DNA of 64,000 nt from an uncultured Paraprevotella sp. (lineage in GTDB: Bacteria > Bacteroidota > Bacteroidia > Bacteroidales > Bacteroidaceae). The stretch lies in contig URDY01000003.1 in the NCBI GenBank assembly GCA_900546665.1, positions 62,001 to 126,000 of the forward strand, read 5' to 3'. A program made the position numbers and the translations under genes. The notes under the pieces are model-generated. The model was not told the origin of the DNA and did not search any database. It worked only from the letters and a program-made list of their open reading frames with translations. Positions 33,719 to 42,441 of this stretch are shown here, piece by piece (position 1 is the stretch's first letter; each line of letters starts with the position of its first letter).

Positions 33719-34537
33719 CCATTTGGGAGTGGAGGTGGCGCCACATATTCCAACAGAGTTGCAACCGGTCAGCCAGTTGAAGTCGATTTCATTGGCTGCG
33801 TCAATCATATAGGATTGAGGATTGACATTCTTGCATTCATTGAAAAGCACCCTGCCGTTCGAGCTTTTCTTGCCGCATACGAAAAGAATCACGTCATGAC
33901 GTGATGCGAATTCGCGGATATGCGGCATCCGGTTGGCTACCTGACGGCAAATCGTGTCGTAATACCGGAATGTGGCTGTAGGTGAAATATGTGTCCTGAT
34001 GTATTCCACTATCTGGCGGAAACCCTCCAAAGGTTTGGTTGTTTGTGAATAGAGGTAGATGTCTTTGTTGAAGTCAACCTTGGAAACGTCTTCCGGCGTT
34101 TCGATGACGATGGCCTTGCCTTCGGTCTGTCCTACCAGTCCTAAAACTTCAGCATGACCTTTTTTGCCGAAAATGACAATCTGTTTGTCTTGTGACTCCA
34201 AAGAAGTGAATTCCTTCTTGATGCGTTCCTGCAAGTGAAGCACAACCGGGCATGTGGCATCAATGATTTCTATTCTGTTTTGACGGGCGGTATCATAAGT
34301 GGCCGGCGGTTCGCCGTGTGCCCGAAGCAGGACCTTGACATCGCTGAGCTTTTCAAAGTCCTGGTGATCGATGGTTATCAGACCCATTTTCTTCAGCCTG
34401 TCACATTCCTTGCCGTTATGGACAATGTCGCCCAGACAATAAAGCTTGCAGCCTTGGGTAAGTTCTTCTTCGGCCTTGTTGATGGCACGGGTTACTCCGA
34501 AACAAAATCCCGATCCCTGATCTATTTCAATAGTCAT
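33665..34537 (-). CDS. ispH: 4-hydroxy-3-methylbut-2-enyl diphosphate reductase
   Basis: 290 residues. The three [4Fe-4S] cysteines are at 12 (GFCFGV), 96 (DATCP) and 197 (TICRQ), the same numbers as in E. coli. H40 and H74 (RAHGEPP) and GATSTP near 267-271 are also present. It catalyses the last MEP-pathway step to IPP and DMAPP. Third gene of porQ-cmk-ispH, 27 bp after cmk. The 3' end is antisense to the end of meaB and no separate terminator is visible. Confidence 0.97.
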   Translation of the reverse strand: MTIEIDQGSGFCFGVTRAINKAEEELTQGCKLYCLGDIVHNGKECDRLKKMGLITIDHQDFEKLSDVKVLLRAHGEPPATYDTARQNRIEIIDATCPVVLHLQERIKKEFTSLESQDKQIVIFGKKGHAEVLGLVGQTEGKAIVIETPEDVSKVDFNKDIYLYSQTTKPLEGFRQIVEYIRTHISPTATFRYYDTICRQVANRMPHIREFASRHDVILFVCGKKSSNGRVLFNECKNVNPQSYMIDAANEIDFNWLTGCNSVGICGATSTPKWLMEECKVSIEQFLGSHE

Positions 34538-34564
34538 ATTGATTCAGTATTGGAAGATGAAGAA

Positions 34565-35260
34565 TTATATCTTTTGGCCAGATACACGCTGGTATTGCTC
34601 CAACAGCCAGGCTTTTTGCTGCGGAATAGTCATCTCGCTGTTGTCGAGAACAATGGCGTCATCGGCTTTGCGCAAAGGACTGACGGGTCTGTTCATGTCT
34701 ATCCTGTCGCGTTCTTCCACATTGGCCAGAATCTCTTCGAAACTGCCCGGTTCTCCTTTTGCCTGTAATTCATCGAAACGTCTTTGAGCGCGGATTCTGG
34801 CAGATGCCGTTACATAGATTTTCAGTTCCGCATCAGGGAAAACGGTGGTGCCGATGTCTCTTCCGTCCATGACAATACCTTTTTCTTTGCCCATCTGCTG
34901 TTGCTGGCGAACCAGTTCTTCGCGGACAAATCCTACGGCAGCCACGAAACTGACCTTTTGGGATACAGCCAGCGTGCGGATTTCTTTTTCCACACATTCG
35001 CCATTAAGATAGGTAAGAGGTTGTCTGCTTTGTTCGTCCAGTTTGAAGCTGATGTGGATATCATGTATCAGTTCGGACAGTTTCTGTGTGTTGACCGTGT
35101 CGCCGTCGAAAAGGTTGTGACGGAGGCAGTATAAGGTGACGGCACGATACATCGCGCCGCTGTCAATATAAATATAACCGATCTCTTTGGCCAGGTCTTT
35201 GGCCATGGTGCTTTTGCCGCATGATGAGAAACCGTCTATGGCAATAGTGATTTTTTTCAT
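34565..35260 (-). CDS. cmk: Cytidylate kinase
   Basis: 231 residues. P-loop GFSSCGKS at 10-17, [12 protein letters not shown] near 32-43, [18 protein letters not shown] near 136-153 and [13 protein letters not shown] near 194-206. It phosphorylates CMP and dCMP with ATP. The long inserted NMP-binding region is as in other bacterial Cmk. It lies 18 bp after porQ and 27 bp before ispH, an arrangement common in Bacteroidota. Confidence 0.96.
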   Translation of the reverse strand: MKKITIAIDGFSSCGKSTMAKDLAKEIGYIYIDSGAMYRAVTLYCLRHNLFDGDTVNTQKLSELIHDIHISFKLDEQSRQPLTYLNGECVEKEIRTLAVSQKVSFVAAVGFVREELVRQQQQMGKEKGIVMDGRDIGTTVFPDAELKIYVTASARIRAQRRFDELQAKGEPGSFEEILANVEERDRIDMNRPVSPLRKADDAIVLDNSEMTIPQQKAWLLEQYQRVSGQKI

Positions 35261-35278
35261 AAATAGCAGATATGATTT

Positions 35279-36256
35279 TTATAATGAATAAGCCGCATTG
35301 AATACCAGCGAAGGGGTTGACAGGTGATATTGGGCATACGCCAGGCCAAACTTGAATTTGGACAGCTGGATTCCGGCTCCTGCGCTGAAACCGGCCCAAT
35401 GAGACGATCCTGCCACTTTCATTTCGTGTGCCCGTCTGAAATTGTATCCCAAAGACACATACATGAAGTCTGTAGGCAGAAAATCCACACCGGCTACAAA
35501 ATGGTTCATCAGAATGGTACCGAAGGATTCATCTTTTTCGGGATTGAAATAATAGTCGCTTTTCCATCTTGTCAGATCAATCAGGGTAACGGATATGCGG
35601 AACGGGGCATGACTGAACCCTTTGGTGAAGCCTGTCTGCAAGGAAAAAGGCACTTTTTCGTGCTTGTCGCCGAAAGCCTTGATCTGCCCTCCCAGATTTC
35701 TAGCAACGATAGAATAAGAAAAATCCGTATTGTCATCGTAATAGTTCAATCCCAGATCTACAGCCAGACCGATGGAATTGTAGTCGCCATATTTGGAGTA
35801 GATGAATTTGCCGGTAGCTCCTCCTGCCCAATGGTCATTGAGATTGTAGGCATACATTCCGCTTAGAGCCATGTCCATGGCAGAGAAAGAACCGATGATT
35901 TCGTTGGCTTCCGTTGTTTCGTCCATTGTACCATAGTGTACATATTGCGCGGTGACACCGAATGTGGAACGCTCGCCGCATATCCTGGTATAGGCGGCAC
36001 TGGCCACGTTGCATCCTTGCATGTATGTCATGTAGTTGAGGTTTAACGTGTTGTCACTGACTGAACTCAGTAGTGCCGGATTCAGGAAAACAAGTGATGC
36101 ATCGTCCTCTATGAGAGAAATGTTCTGGCCGCCCAGTGCCGTGGCATGGGCAGATACAGGCAGCTCCAGAAAATTGAAAACGGAGTTACCTGTTTGCGCT
36201 TTGCTTGCAGAGACAGCTAGTAACAGAAATATAAAGAGGAAAAATGTTTTTTTCAT
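35279..36256 (-). CDS. porQ: Type IX secretion system protein PorQ
   Basis: 325 residues with a signal peptide (about 1-20, ASKAQ). VFNFLELPVSAHATALGG followed by NISLIEDDASLVFLNPALLS is the start of a PorQ/PorV-type outer-membrane barrel. Many alternating beta strands end in an aromatic C-terminus (VFNAAYSL). PorQ works with PorU, PorV and PorZ in processing and attaching T9SS cargo at the surface. Adjacent to cmk, as in other members of the phylum. Promoter TATCTTTG on the minus strand at 36284-36277. Confidence 0.9.
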   Translation of the reverse strand: MKKTFFLFIFLLLAVSASKAQTGNSVFNFLELPVSAHATALGGQNISLIEDDASLVFLNPALLSSVSDNTLNLNYMTYMQGCNVASAAYTRICGERSTFGVTAQYVHYGTMDETTEANEIIGSFSAMDMALSGMYAYNLNDHWAGGATGKFIYSKYGDYNSIGLAVDLGLNYYDDNTDFSYSIVARNLGGQIKAFGDKHEKVPFSLQTGFTKGFSHAPFRISVTLIDLTRWKSDYYFNPEKDESFGTILMNHFVAGVDFLPTDFMYVSLGYNFRRAHEMKVAGSSHWAGFSAGAGIQLSKFKFGLAYAQYHLSTPSLVFNAAYSL

Positions 36257-36276
36257 ATCAGCGTTAAATTTATCGT

Positions 36277-36284
36277 CAAAGATA
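36277..36284 (-). promoter_or_regulatory. porQ-cmk-ispH promoter -7 element
   Basis: Minus-strand TATCTTTG, 20 bp before the porQ ATG. Confidence 0.5.
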
Positions 36285-36426
36285 CATTAATTTTAAAAAA
36301 ACTGAATTATATTTGTGCATTAATTTGATTTGGGTTTTCATCCATCTGTATAAACGCGGAAAAATCGGGTTTAGGGTGTGATGTGCAAAAAATATATTCA
36401 AAAAGAAAAAAAAATGGGCAAAGACA

Positions 36427-36456
36427 TCTGAAATCGAAAAAAATGTGTTACATTTG
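36427..36456 (+). promoter_or_regulatory. tonB promoter
   Basis: TCTG (36427-36430), 18-bp spacer, TACATTTG (36449-36456), 38 bp before the ATG. A second -7-like TATATTTG occurs further upstream at 36308-36315. Confidence 0.5.
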
Positions 36457-36493
36457 TCCCGTTATGAAGAATACGTAAAAAGCTAATAATATT

Positions 36494-37207
36494 ATGGAAG
36501 TTAAAAAATCACTAAAGGCGGACCTCGAAGGCAAAAAAGGTACGGGGTTGCTGATCGGTTACGTGCTCACTTTAGCTGCCATGTTCGTTGCGTTTGAATG
36601 GACGCAGAAAGACAGAAAAGTGGTGGAAACGGAACAGGTCTATGAGAGCGTGTATGAGGAAGATATGATTCCTATTTCTCATCAGGAGGAAGAAGTGGCT
36701 GCACCGCCTCCAGCAGCAGCACCGAAAATTGCAGAAGTGTTGAATATCGTGGACAACGAAACAGAATTGGTGGAAGAAGAAGTGGAGACTTCTGAAGAGG
36801 TTAATCAGGCTATTGTAACCAATGCGGTCGGTACTGGTACTCCTACTGCAACAGGTCCTGTAGGCCCGGTAGTGGAAGATGTGGATGAAAATATCGTATA
36901 CGATGTAGTAGAACAGAATCCTAAGTTCCCCGGCGGTGATGAAGCCTTGATGAAGTGGTTGTATGAGAACCTTAAATATCCGACAATCTGTCAGGAACAG
37001 GGTATTCAGGGACGTGTAATTACGCAGTTTGTCGTTAATAAGGACGGTTCTATCGTGGATATTACCATTGTCAGAAGCCCGGATCCTTACATGTCAAAAG
37101 AAGCTGAACGCGTACTGAAGAAAATGCCGAAATGGCAGCCTGGACGTCAGAGAGGTAAGGCCGTACGTGTGAAATTTACATTGCCTATTACATTCAGACT
37201 GAATTAA
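36494..37207 (+). CDS. tonB: TonB-family energy transducer
   Basis: 237 residues. A single N-terminal membrane helix at about 16-36 follows a basic segment. The Glu/Pro/Ala-rich periplasmic linker includes APPPAAAPK. The C-terminal TonB domain at about 147-237 has FPGGDEALMKWLYENLKYP, IQGRVITQFVVNKDGSI and KKMPKWQPGRQRGKAV. It transmits proton-motive force from ExbB/ExbD to TonB-dependent receptors. exbB and two exbD genes lie 2 kb downstream. Confidence 0.95.
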   Translation: MEVKKSLKADLEGKKGTGLLIGYVLTLAAMFVAFEWTQKDRKVVETEQVYESVYEEDMIPISHQEEEVAAPPPAAAPKIAEVLNIVDNETELVEEEVETSEEVNQAIVTNAVGTGTPTATGPVGPVVEDVDENIVYDVVEQNPKFPGGDEALMKWLYENLKYPTICQEQGIQGRVITQFVVNKDGSIVDITIVRSPDPYMSKEAERVLKKMPKWQPGRQRGKAVRVKFTLPITFRLN

Positions 37208-37230
37208 AAAAGAAGTATAATTATAGTAGA

Positions 37231-37259
37231 AAAGGAGGCTGCTTAATGCAGCCTCTTTT
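37231..37259 (+). terminator. tonB terminator
   Basis: GAGGCTGC/GCAGCCTC 8-bp stem (37235-37242 with 37248-37255), 5-nt loop and T4. It starts 25 bp after the stop. Confidence 0.75.
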
Positions 37260-37276
37260 GGTAATATCTTAATCGT

Positions 37277-38257
37277 ATGTATACCTGGAAAGAATTATTG
37301 GAACAAATCAATAACGAGATCCGGAATATGGCTCTCGACCGTAAGCCCGAAAAACTGTATGCTCCTATACGTTATGTCCTTTCTTTAGGTGGTAAGCGTA
37401 TACGTCCGGTACTGATGCTGTTGGCTTATAATCTGTATAAGGAAGATGTATCGTCTATTTATGCGCAGGCTTTGGCTATTGAAACGTACCATAATTATAC
37501 TTTACTCCATGATGACCTGATGGATAAGGCTGACATGAGACGCGGAATGCCGACGGTGCATAAAAAGTGGAATGACAATACCGCTATTTTGAGTGGTGAT
37601 TCCATGCTGGTGCTGGCTTATCAGTATATGGCAAAAGGCGAGTCTGTGCGGATTAAGGAAGTCATGGACCTGTTTACGGAAACTGCTCTGGAAATAGGTG
37701 AGGGACAGCAGTATGATATGGATTTTGAAACCAGAAACGATGTGACCGAGGACGAATACATAGAAATGATCCGTCTGAAGACTTCTGTCCTGCTTGCTTG
37801 TGCCTTGAAGATAGGTGCGGTAATGGCTGATGCTCCTGCAGAAGATGCTGAAGTGTTATATAAATATGGAGAGTGTGTAGGATTGGCATTCCAACTTCAG
37901 GACGACTATTTGGACGTGTATGGTGATTCGGCCGTGTTTGGAAAAAAGACAGGAGGGGATATTCTTTGTAACAAGAAAACCTATCTGCTGATTAATGCCT
38001 GTCAGAAAGCTGATTCCAGCCAGCTTGCCGATTTGGAATATTGGCTTGGTGTACGGGAAGGGATGTATAATCCCGAAGAAAAAATAGCGGCAGTGACCGA
38101 ACTCTATAATCAGATTGGCATCAGACAACTGTGTGAAGAGAAAATAAAGGCGTATTTTGACGAAGCTGAGCAATATCTGAATCAGGTGCAACTGCCGGAT
38201 ACGCGGAAAGCCAATTTGCGTGCCATGGTGATGAGTCTGTTTAACCGTCAGTCATAG
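37277..38257 (+). CDS. Trans-polyprenyl diphosphate synthase
   Basis: 326 residues. The first aspartate-rich motif DDLMD at 79-83 is followed by RRG. The second, DDYLD, is at 209-213 in FQLQDDYLDVYGD. GGKRIRP at 38-44 binds IPP. It builds linear prenyl diphosphates from IPP and an allylic primer; chain length (farnesyl, geranylgeranyl or the octaprenyl-type menaquinone tail) cannot be told with certainty. Tyr71 and His72, in the positions that cap the product pocket, could suggest a medium chain. tatD starts 3 bp after its stop. Confidence 0.9.
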   Translation: MYTWKELLEQINNEIRNMALDRKPEKLYAPIRYVLSLGGKRIRPVLMLLAYNLYKEDVSSIYAQALAIETYHNYTLLHDDLMDKADMRRGMPTVHKKWNDNTAILSGDSMLVLAYQYMAKGESVRIKEVMDLFTETALEIGEGQQYDMDFETRNDVTEDEYIEMIRLKTSVLLACALKIGAVMADAPAEDAEVLYKYGECVGLAFQLQDDYLDVYGDSAVFGKKTGGDILCNKKTYLLINACQKADSSQLADLEYWLGVREGMYNPEEKIAAVTELYNQIGIRQLCEEKIKAYFDEAEQYLNQVQLPDTRKANLRAMVMSLFNRQS

Positions 38258-38260
38258 AGA

Positions 38261-39043
38261 ATGATGAAAATTATAGATACCCATTCCCATTTGTATGGAG
38301 ATGAGTTTAAGGATGACCTTGAGGATGTCGTACAGCGTGCCCGTGAGGCAGGGGTAGAGAAAATCCTGTTGCCTAATATTAATGAAGATTCGATAGAGGC
38401 CATGATGGATTTGTGCCGGCGTTATCCCGGTTACTTTTACCCGATGCTTGGACTGCATCCTACAGACTTGACGCCGGATTATAAGCAGGTCCTGGACAGA
38501 ATGGAACGTATGCTGGTTGCGGGACATCCCTTTGTCGCCATTGGTGAAGTCGGTTTGGATTATTATTGGGACCGGACTTATTATGACGAACAGAAAGAGG
38601 TGTTCGACCGTCAGGTTCAATGGGCTCTGAAGTTTGGTTTGCCTCTGATGATACATTCTCGCTCGGCGCAGAAAGAACTTTTGGAGGTCTTGTCGCCGTA
38701 TCGTGAAAAAGGTTTGACTGGGGTATTCCACAGTTTTGGAGGAAGTGTGGATGAAGCCATGGAGCTATTGGCTTTTGAAGGTTTCAAGTTAGGTATAAAT
38801 GGCGTGCTGACTTTTAAGAAAACGCAACTGCCGGATGTACTTAAACAGATTCCGCTTGAACGGCTGGTTCTGGAAACGGATTCTCCTTATCTGGCCCCAG
38901 TGCCGTTTAGAGGAAAACGGAACGAAAGTGCGTATATTGTCCACACACTCCGCAAAATGGCTGAAATTTATGATTGTGACCCTGAGAAGGTTGCTTTGCA
39001 GGCATTTACGAATGCCCTGGAGGTGTTTCCCAAGGTGCGATAA
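38261..39043 (+). CDS. TatD-family metal-dependent hydrolase
   Basis: 260 residues, TIM-barrel metallohydrolase. D-T-H-S-H (residues 6-10) gives the two N-terminal metal histidines, with AIGEVGLDYYWDR near 96-108, MIHSRSA near 129, GVFHSF near 151 and ETDSPYLAP near 205. The family includes 3'-5' DNA exonucleases and D-aminoacyl-tRNA deacylases. Two consecutive ATG codons (38261, 38264) are possible; MKIIDTHSH from 38264 is equally good. Coupled to the polyprenyl synthase gene. Confidence 0.92.
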   Translation: MMKIIDTHSHLYGDEFKDDLEDVVQRAREAGVEKILLPNINEDSIEAMMDLCRRYPGYFYPMLGLHPTDLTPDYKQVLDRMERMLVAGHPFVAIGEVGLDYYWDRTYYDEQKEVFDRQVQWALKFGLPLMIHSRSAQKELLEVLSPYREKGLTGVFHSFGGSVDEAMELLAFEGFKLGINGVLTFKKTQLPDVLKQIPLERLVLETDSPYLAPVPFRGKRNESAYIVHTLRKMAEIYDCDPEKVALQAFTNALEVFPKVR

Positions 39044-39130
39044 GTCATAAAGGGTGTGTTAAAAAATATTTTTTTTCATCAAGTTGAAATTTTTTTTTAA
39101 TTATATGATGATAGTCCAGAAAAAAAAGAA

Positions 39131-39138
39131 TATTTTTG
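39131..39138 (+). promoter_or_regulatory. Candidate tRNA-Ser promoter
   Basis: TATTTTTG matches TAnnTTTG about 58 bp before the tRNA; a second, imperfect GTAATTTG lies at 39172-39179. The exbB gene has no promoter of its own that I can see, so read-through from here is possible. Confidence 0.4.
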
Positions 39139-39195
39139 TAGCTGAAAAACGGTGAATATCGTATTTTTTTAGTAATTTGCGCCCGTTTTAAATAA

Positions 39196-39283
39196 GGAGA
39201 GATGCTCGAGTGGCTGAAGAGGCACGCCTGGAAAGCGTGTATACGTCGAAAACGTATCGGGGGTTCGAATCCCCCTCTCTCCG
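39196..39283 (+). tRNA. tRNA-Ser (anticodon GGA)
   Basis: 88-nt class II tRNA: acceptor GGAGAGA/TCTCTCC, anticodon stem CACGC/GCGTG around loop CTGGAAA (anticodon GGA), a long variable arm ending in GTATACGTCGAAAACGTATC-like pairing, and T arm GGGGG-TTCGAAT-CCCCC. Discriminator G, CCA not encoded. Confidence 0.93.
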
Positions 39284-39343
39284 CATCTAATTGAAGAACA
39301 AATAAATAAAATTAATAATTAATCTTAAAATTTTAGACACACA

Positions 39344-40174
39344 ATGAAAAAGTTATTAGCAATTGTTGCGATGTTCGGAGTCTTCGCTTTTGGCGCGACT
39401 CAGTCGATGATGGCACAGGCTGATTCAGCAGCTGCCGTTACAGATTCAATGATGGTAGACAGCACGGCCGTAGAAGACACAGCAGCTGTTGAAGCTACAG
39501 CAGCTGTAGAAACAGAAGAGCCACAGCCGGTAGAGCAGGTAAGCATTCACAAAGAGCTCAAGACAAAGTTCATCGAAGGTGATGCTGGCTTCATGTCATT
39601 GGTTGCTATTGCATTGGTATTCGGTTTGGCATTCTGCATCGAGCGTATTATCTATTTGAGCCTTGCAGAAATCAATTCAAAGAAGTTGATGGCTGAGATC
39701 GAAGAGAAACTTAAGGTAGGCGATTTGGAAGGTGCAAAGGCTATTTGCCGTGATACTCGTGGTCCTGTCGCTTCAATCTGCTATCAGGGCTTGATGCGTT
39801 TCAATGAAGGTGTTGAAGACGTAGAGCGTTCAGTTACTGCATATGGAAGTGTACAGGCTGGTTACCTTGAAAAAGGATGTTCATGGATCACCTTGTTTAT
39901 CGCAATGGCTCCGTCACTCGGATTCTTGGGTACTGTGATCGGTATGGTTATGGCGTTCGACCAGATCCAGGCTGCAGGTGATATCTCTCCGACCATTGTG
40001 GCTGGTGGTATGAAAGTGGCTTTGATTACTACTATCTTCGGTATTATCGTTGCCTTGATCCTTCAGGTATTCTACAACTACATCCTGTCTAAGATTGAGG
40101 AGATCACATCTAACATGGAAGAGGCTACAATCTCATTGTTGGATATGTGCATGAAGTATAACTTGAAAAAATAA
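39344..40174 (+). CDS. exbB: MotA/TolQ/ExbB proton channel protein
   Basis: 276 residues. A signal-like first helix (1-25, ending MMAQ) is followed by an acidic, Ala/Thr-rich stretch (about 26-62). Three membrane helices then follow near 80-105, 180-205 and 225-250, the last two containing APSLGFLGTVIGMVMAF and KVALITTIFGIIVALILQ of the family. It forms the ExbB pentamer that energises TonB. The cytoplasmic loop between helix 1 and 2 is normal. Codon use suggests high expression. First of a four-gene cluster. Confidence 0.93.
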   Translation: MKKLLAIVAMFGVFAFGATQSMMAQADSAAAVTDSMMVDSTAVEDTAAVEATAAVETEEPQPVEQVSIHKELKTKFIEGDAGFMSLVAIALVFGLAFCIERIIYLSLAEINSKKLMAEIEEKLKVGDLEGAKAICRDTRGPVASICYQGLMRFNEGVEDVERSVTAYGSVQAGYLEKGCSWITLFIAMAPSLGFLGTVIGMVMAFDQIQAAGDISPTIVAGGMKVALITTIFGIIVALILQVFYNYILSKIEEITSNMEEATISLLDMCMKYNLKK

Positions 40175-40182
40175 TTAGCAAC

Positions 40183-40671
40183 ATGGCGGCAAAAAAATAT
40201 ATGACGTCATACTATGTCCTGTATGCCTGCTTTGCTATTATTATAGTATTCTTTGCGGCATTCTTCGGATATGGTTATGATAATCCGGAAGGTGATTACA
40301 ACGCACCTTACTGTACGGAAGGATTAATGTGGTTAATGTATGGCATGTTCTTTATAACATGTATCTTGGCCATTTGGAGTGTGATACGCGGTATCAAGTC
40401 TTCAATGGGTGGCAATGGAGAAGATGTCAGTGGCGTGCCGGGAGGAAAGATCAGTGCATTCTCTTTTATCATCATGGTAGCTTCACTGCTTATCGGTTTG
40501 CTGACCAATTTGAATGAGACTGAGTTTACCGCTGCAGATGGTACTGTAACTTCTGCCACAATGGTAACTGTAACAGACATGTTCCTGATTTCAATTTATA
40601 TCATGATGGCCCTGACTGCTTTGGCTGCTGTGCTGAATATGGCAGGCCTCATGAAAAAGAATAAAAAGTAA
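40183..40671 (+). CDS. Conserved four-helix membrane protein in the exb cluster
   Basis: 162 residues with four predicted membrane helices at about 10-32, 48-68, 88-108 and 130-155, and short loops; the first loop (GYDNPEGDYNAPYCTEG) is polar. I do not recognise a named domain. It begins 8 bp after exbB and ends 23 bp before exbD, so it is translated with them. Its position suggests an accessory subunit of the Exb complex, which is inference. Confidence 0.85.
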   Translation: MAAKKYMTSYYVLYACFAIIIVFFAAFFGYGYDNPEGDYNAPYCTEGLMWLMYGMFFITCILAIWSVIRGIKSSMGGNGEDVSGVPGGKISAFSFIIMVASLLIGLLTNLNETEFTAADGTVTSATMVTVTDMFLISIYIMMALTALAAVLNMAGLMKKNKK

Positions 40672-40694
40672 TTTACGTCTTAAAAAAAGAAAGT

Positions 40695-41288
40695 ATGGCA
40701 AGAAAGAAAAGAAAAGTACCTGGCTTGAACGCGAGTTCAACAGCGGATATTTCTTTCATTTTGCTCATCTTCTTCCTTGTGACGACTTCAATGGATACGG
40801 ATTCCGGTTTGGCAAGACGTTTGCCGCCGCCACCCGAAGATAATCAGGAGGATGCAGAGCTTGACGTAAAGGAAAGAAATGTATTGAAGGTGCTTGTTAA
40901 TGCGCGTGGTCAGGTCTTGTGCGGCGACGAGTTTATTGAAGTAGACCAGTTGTGTGACAAGGCTAAGGAGTTTGTCAAGAATGAAGATAACCGCGCTAAT
41001 TTGCCGGAAAAGCACATGAAGAATATTCCGTTACTCGGTCAGTGTGCTGTAACTGAAAAGCATGTGATTTCTGTACAGACTCACCGTGGTACGCCTTATA
41101 GTGTGTATTTCCAGGTGCAAAATGAGTTGATCCGCGCTTATAATGAGTTGCGTGATGAACTGAGTAAAGCCAAATTCGGAAAAGCTTATGCTGCTTTGAG
41201 CGAAGAACAGCAGGAGGCTATACGAGAGTATTATCCTCAGAAGATTTCTGAGGCTGAACCTAAAACATATGGAGGAGGACAACAATGA
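40695..41288 (+). CDS. exbD: ExbD/TolR biopolymer transport protein, first copy
   Basis: 197 residues. The N-terminal cytoplasmic tail ends in LNASSTADISFILLIFFLVTTSMD, the single ExbD helix with its conserved Asp. A periplasmic domain follows with ERNVLKVLVNARGQVLCGDEFIE. It is longer than E. coli ExbD (141 residues) because of a 60-residue helical C-terminal tail (ELSKAKFGKAYAALSEEQQEAI). It overlaps the second exbD gene by 4 bp. Confidence 0.93.
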   Translation: MARKKRKVPGLNASSTADISFILLIFFLVTTSMDTDSGLARRLPPPPEDNQEDAELDVKERNVLKVLVNARGQVLCGDEFIEVDQLCDKAKEFVKNEDNRANLPEKHMKNIPLLGQCAVTEKHVISVQTHRGTPYSVYFQVQNELIRAYNELRDELSKAKFGKAYAALSEEQQEAIREYYPQKISEAEPKTYGGGQQ

Positions 41289-41743
41289 GCAGATTTAGCA
41301 AAGGAGGCTCCAGAGAGATGCCCGAATTGAACACCTCTTCACTTCCTGACTTGATCTTTACGATCCTGTTTTTCTTCATGATTGTAACGACAATGCGTGA
41401 AGTGACACTGAAGGTTAAGTTCACACTACCGTCAGGTACCGAGTTGGAGAAGTTGGAAAAGAAGTCTGCCGTATCCTTTATTTATGTAGGTCCTCCAACA
41501 GATCAGTTGAGACCGACCATGGGTTCAGGTACGCGTATTCAGTTGAATGATAAATTTGCTGAGCCGGCAGAGGTAATGGACTTTATCGCCGAGGAGCGTT
41601 CTACAATGGTTGACCAGACCGCGCAGACTGTTTCCCTCAAGGTTGATGAAAAGACTCAGATGGGTATCGTGACAGATATCAAACAGGTTCTGAGAAAGTC
41701 CTGGGCTTTGAAGATTAATTATTCAGCAATGAAACGTAATTAA
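41285..41743 (+). CDS. exbD: ExbD/TolR biopolymer transport protein, second copy
   Basis: 152 residues. The helix is LNTSSLPDLIFTILFFFMIVTTM with the conserved proton-path Asp, followed by a periplasmic domain with SLKVDEKTQMGIVTDIKQVL. Two different ExbD proteins with one ExbB are usual in Bacteroidales. It begins inside the stop of the first exbD (ATGA) and a strong terminator follows. Confidence 0.93.
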   Translation: MSRFSKGGSREMPELNTSSLPDLIFTILFFFMIVTTMREVTLKVKFTLPSGTELEKLEKKSAVSFIYVGPPTDQLRPTMGSGTRIQLNDKFAEPAEVMDFIAEERSTMVDQTAQTVSLKVDEKTQMGIVTDIKQVLRKSWALKINYSAMKRN

Positions 41744-41752
41744 AACTATTTA

Positions 41753-41791
41753 AAAAACGACATTTCATTATTAAGAAATGTCGTTTTTTTT
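41753..41791 (+). terminator. Terminator of the exb cluster
   Basis: AACGACATTTC/GAAATGTCGTT 11-bp stem (41756-41766 with 41775-41785), 8-nt loop and a long T run. Confidence 0.88.
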
Positions 41792-41809
41792 ATGATTAAA
41801 AAACTAAAG

Positions 41810-41846
41810 TGATTTTTTTTCACTAAATTTGCAGCAAATTAGTCAC
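41810..41846 (+). promoter_or_regulatory. Promoter and possible operator of the Lrp-family gene
   Basis: TAAATTTG (41824-41831) is a TAnnTTTG -7 element. It is embedded in an imperfect inverted repeat CTAAATTTGC-A-GCAAATTAG (41823-41842), and GTGA/TCAC words flank it (41810-41823 and GTCAC at 41842-41846). This is a good place for autoregulation by the Lrp-type protein. Confidence 0.5.
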
Positions 41847-41850
41847 AATT

Positions 41851-42384
41851 ATGAGTATAGCAAATTTAGACGCGTTGGATGAACAGATTCTGCGCTTGAT
41901 TGCAGATAATGCGAGAATCCCTTTCCTGGAAGTAGCTAGAGCTTGTCACGTTTCTGGTGCAGCAATACATCAGCGTATTCAGAAGCTGACACGTTTGGGG
42001 GTGTTGAAAGGCTCACAGTTTGTATTGGATCCAGAACGGATAGGATATGAAACCTGTGCCTTTGTCGGTCTTTTCCTTAAAGATCCTTCGGATTTTGATA
42101 GGGTTATTGAGGAGCTTGAGCATATACCCGAGGTTGTAGAATGCCACTATACCACAGGCGACTATGACATGTTTATTAAAATCTATGCCCGTAATAACAG
42201 CCACATGTTGAGTATAATCCATGATAAGTTGCAGCCATTGGGTCTGCAGCGTTCTGAGACTATTATTTCATTTCATGAGGCAATTAAACGTCAGATGCCA
42301 ATCCCTGATCTTGAAAAACCGGAGGAAAGATCACGATTTGATGAGTTGCAAGGGGATGATGAAGTCGCTGATGCGGCAGAATAA
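41851..42384 (+). CDS. Lrp/AsnC-family transcriptional regulator
   Basis: 177 residues. N-terminal helix-turn-helix (LDALDEQILRLIADNARIPF then EVARACHVSGAAIHQRIQKL, about 6-47) and a RAM ligand-binding domain (YETCAFVGLFLKDPSDFDRVIEELEHIPEVVECHYTTGDYDMFIKIYARN, about 66-115). A 30-residue acidic C-terminal tail extends beyond the usual 150-160 residues. Such proteins sense amino acids; the target is unknown. Confidence 0.93.
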   Translation: MSIANLDALDEQILRLIADNARIPFLEVARACHVSGAAIHQRIQKLTRLGVLKGSQFVLDPERIGYETCAFVGLFLKDPSDFDRVIEELEHIPEVVECHYTTGDYDMFIKIYARNNSHMLSIIHDKLQPLGLQRSETIISFHEAIKRQMPIPDLEKPEERSRFDELQGDDEVADAAE

Positions 42385-42395
42385 ACAGATACAAT

Positions 42396-42436
42396 ATGGG
42401 CGGGACTTAAACGAATTATTTGTTTGTCCCGCCCAT
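42396..42436. terminator. Hairpin between the Lrp gene and folA
   Basis: GC-rich 11-bp stem ATGGGCGGGAC/GTCCCGCCCAT, whose loop can pair further (AAACGAAT with ATTTGTTT). It sits between convergent genes. T runs are short on both strands, so it is a less typical terminator. Confidence 0.6.
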
Positions 42437-42441
42437 TTGAG

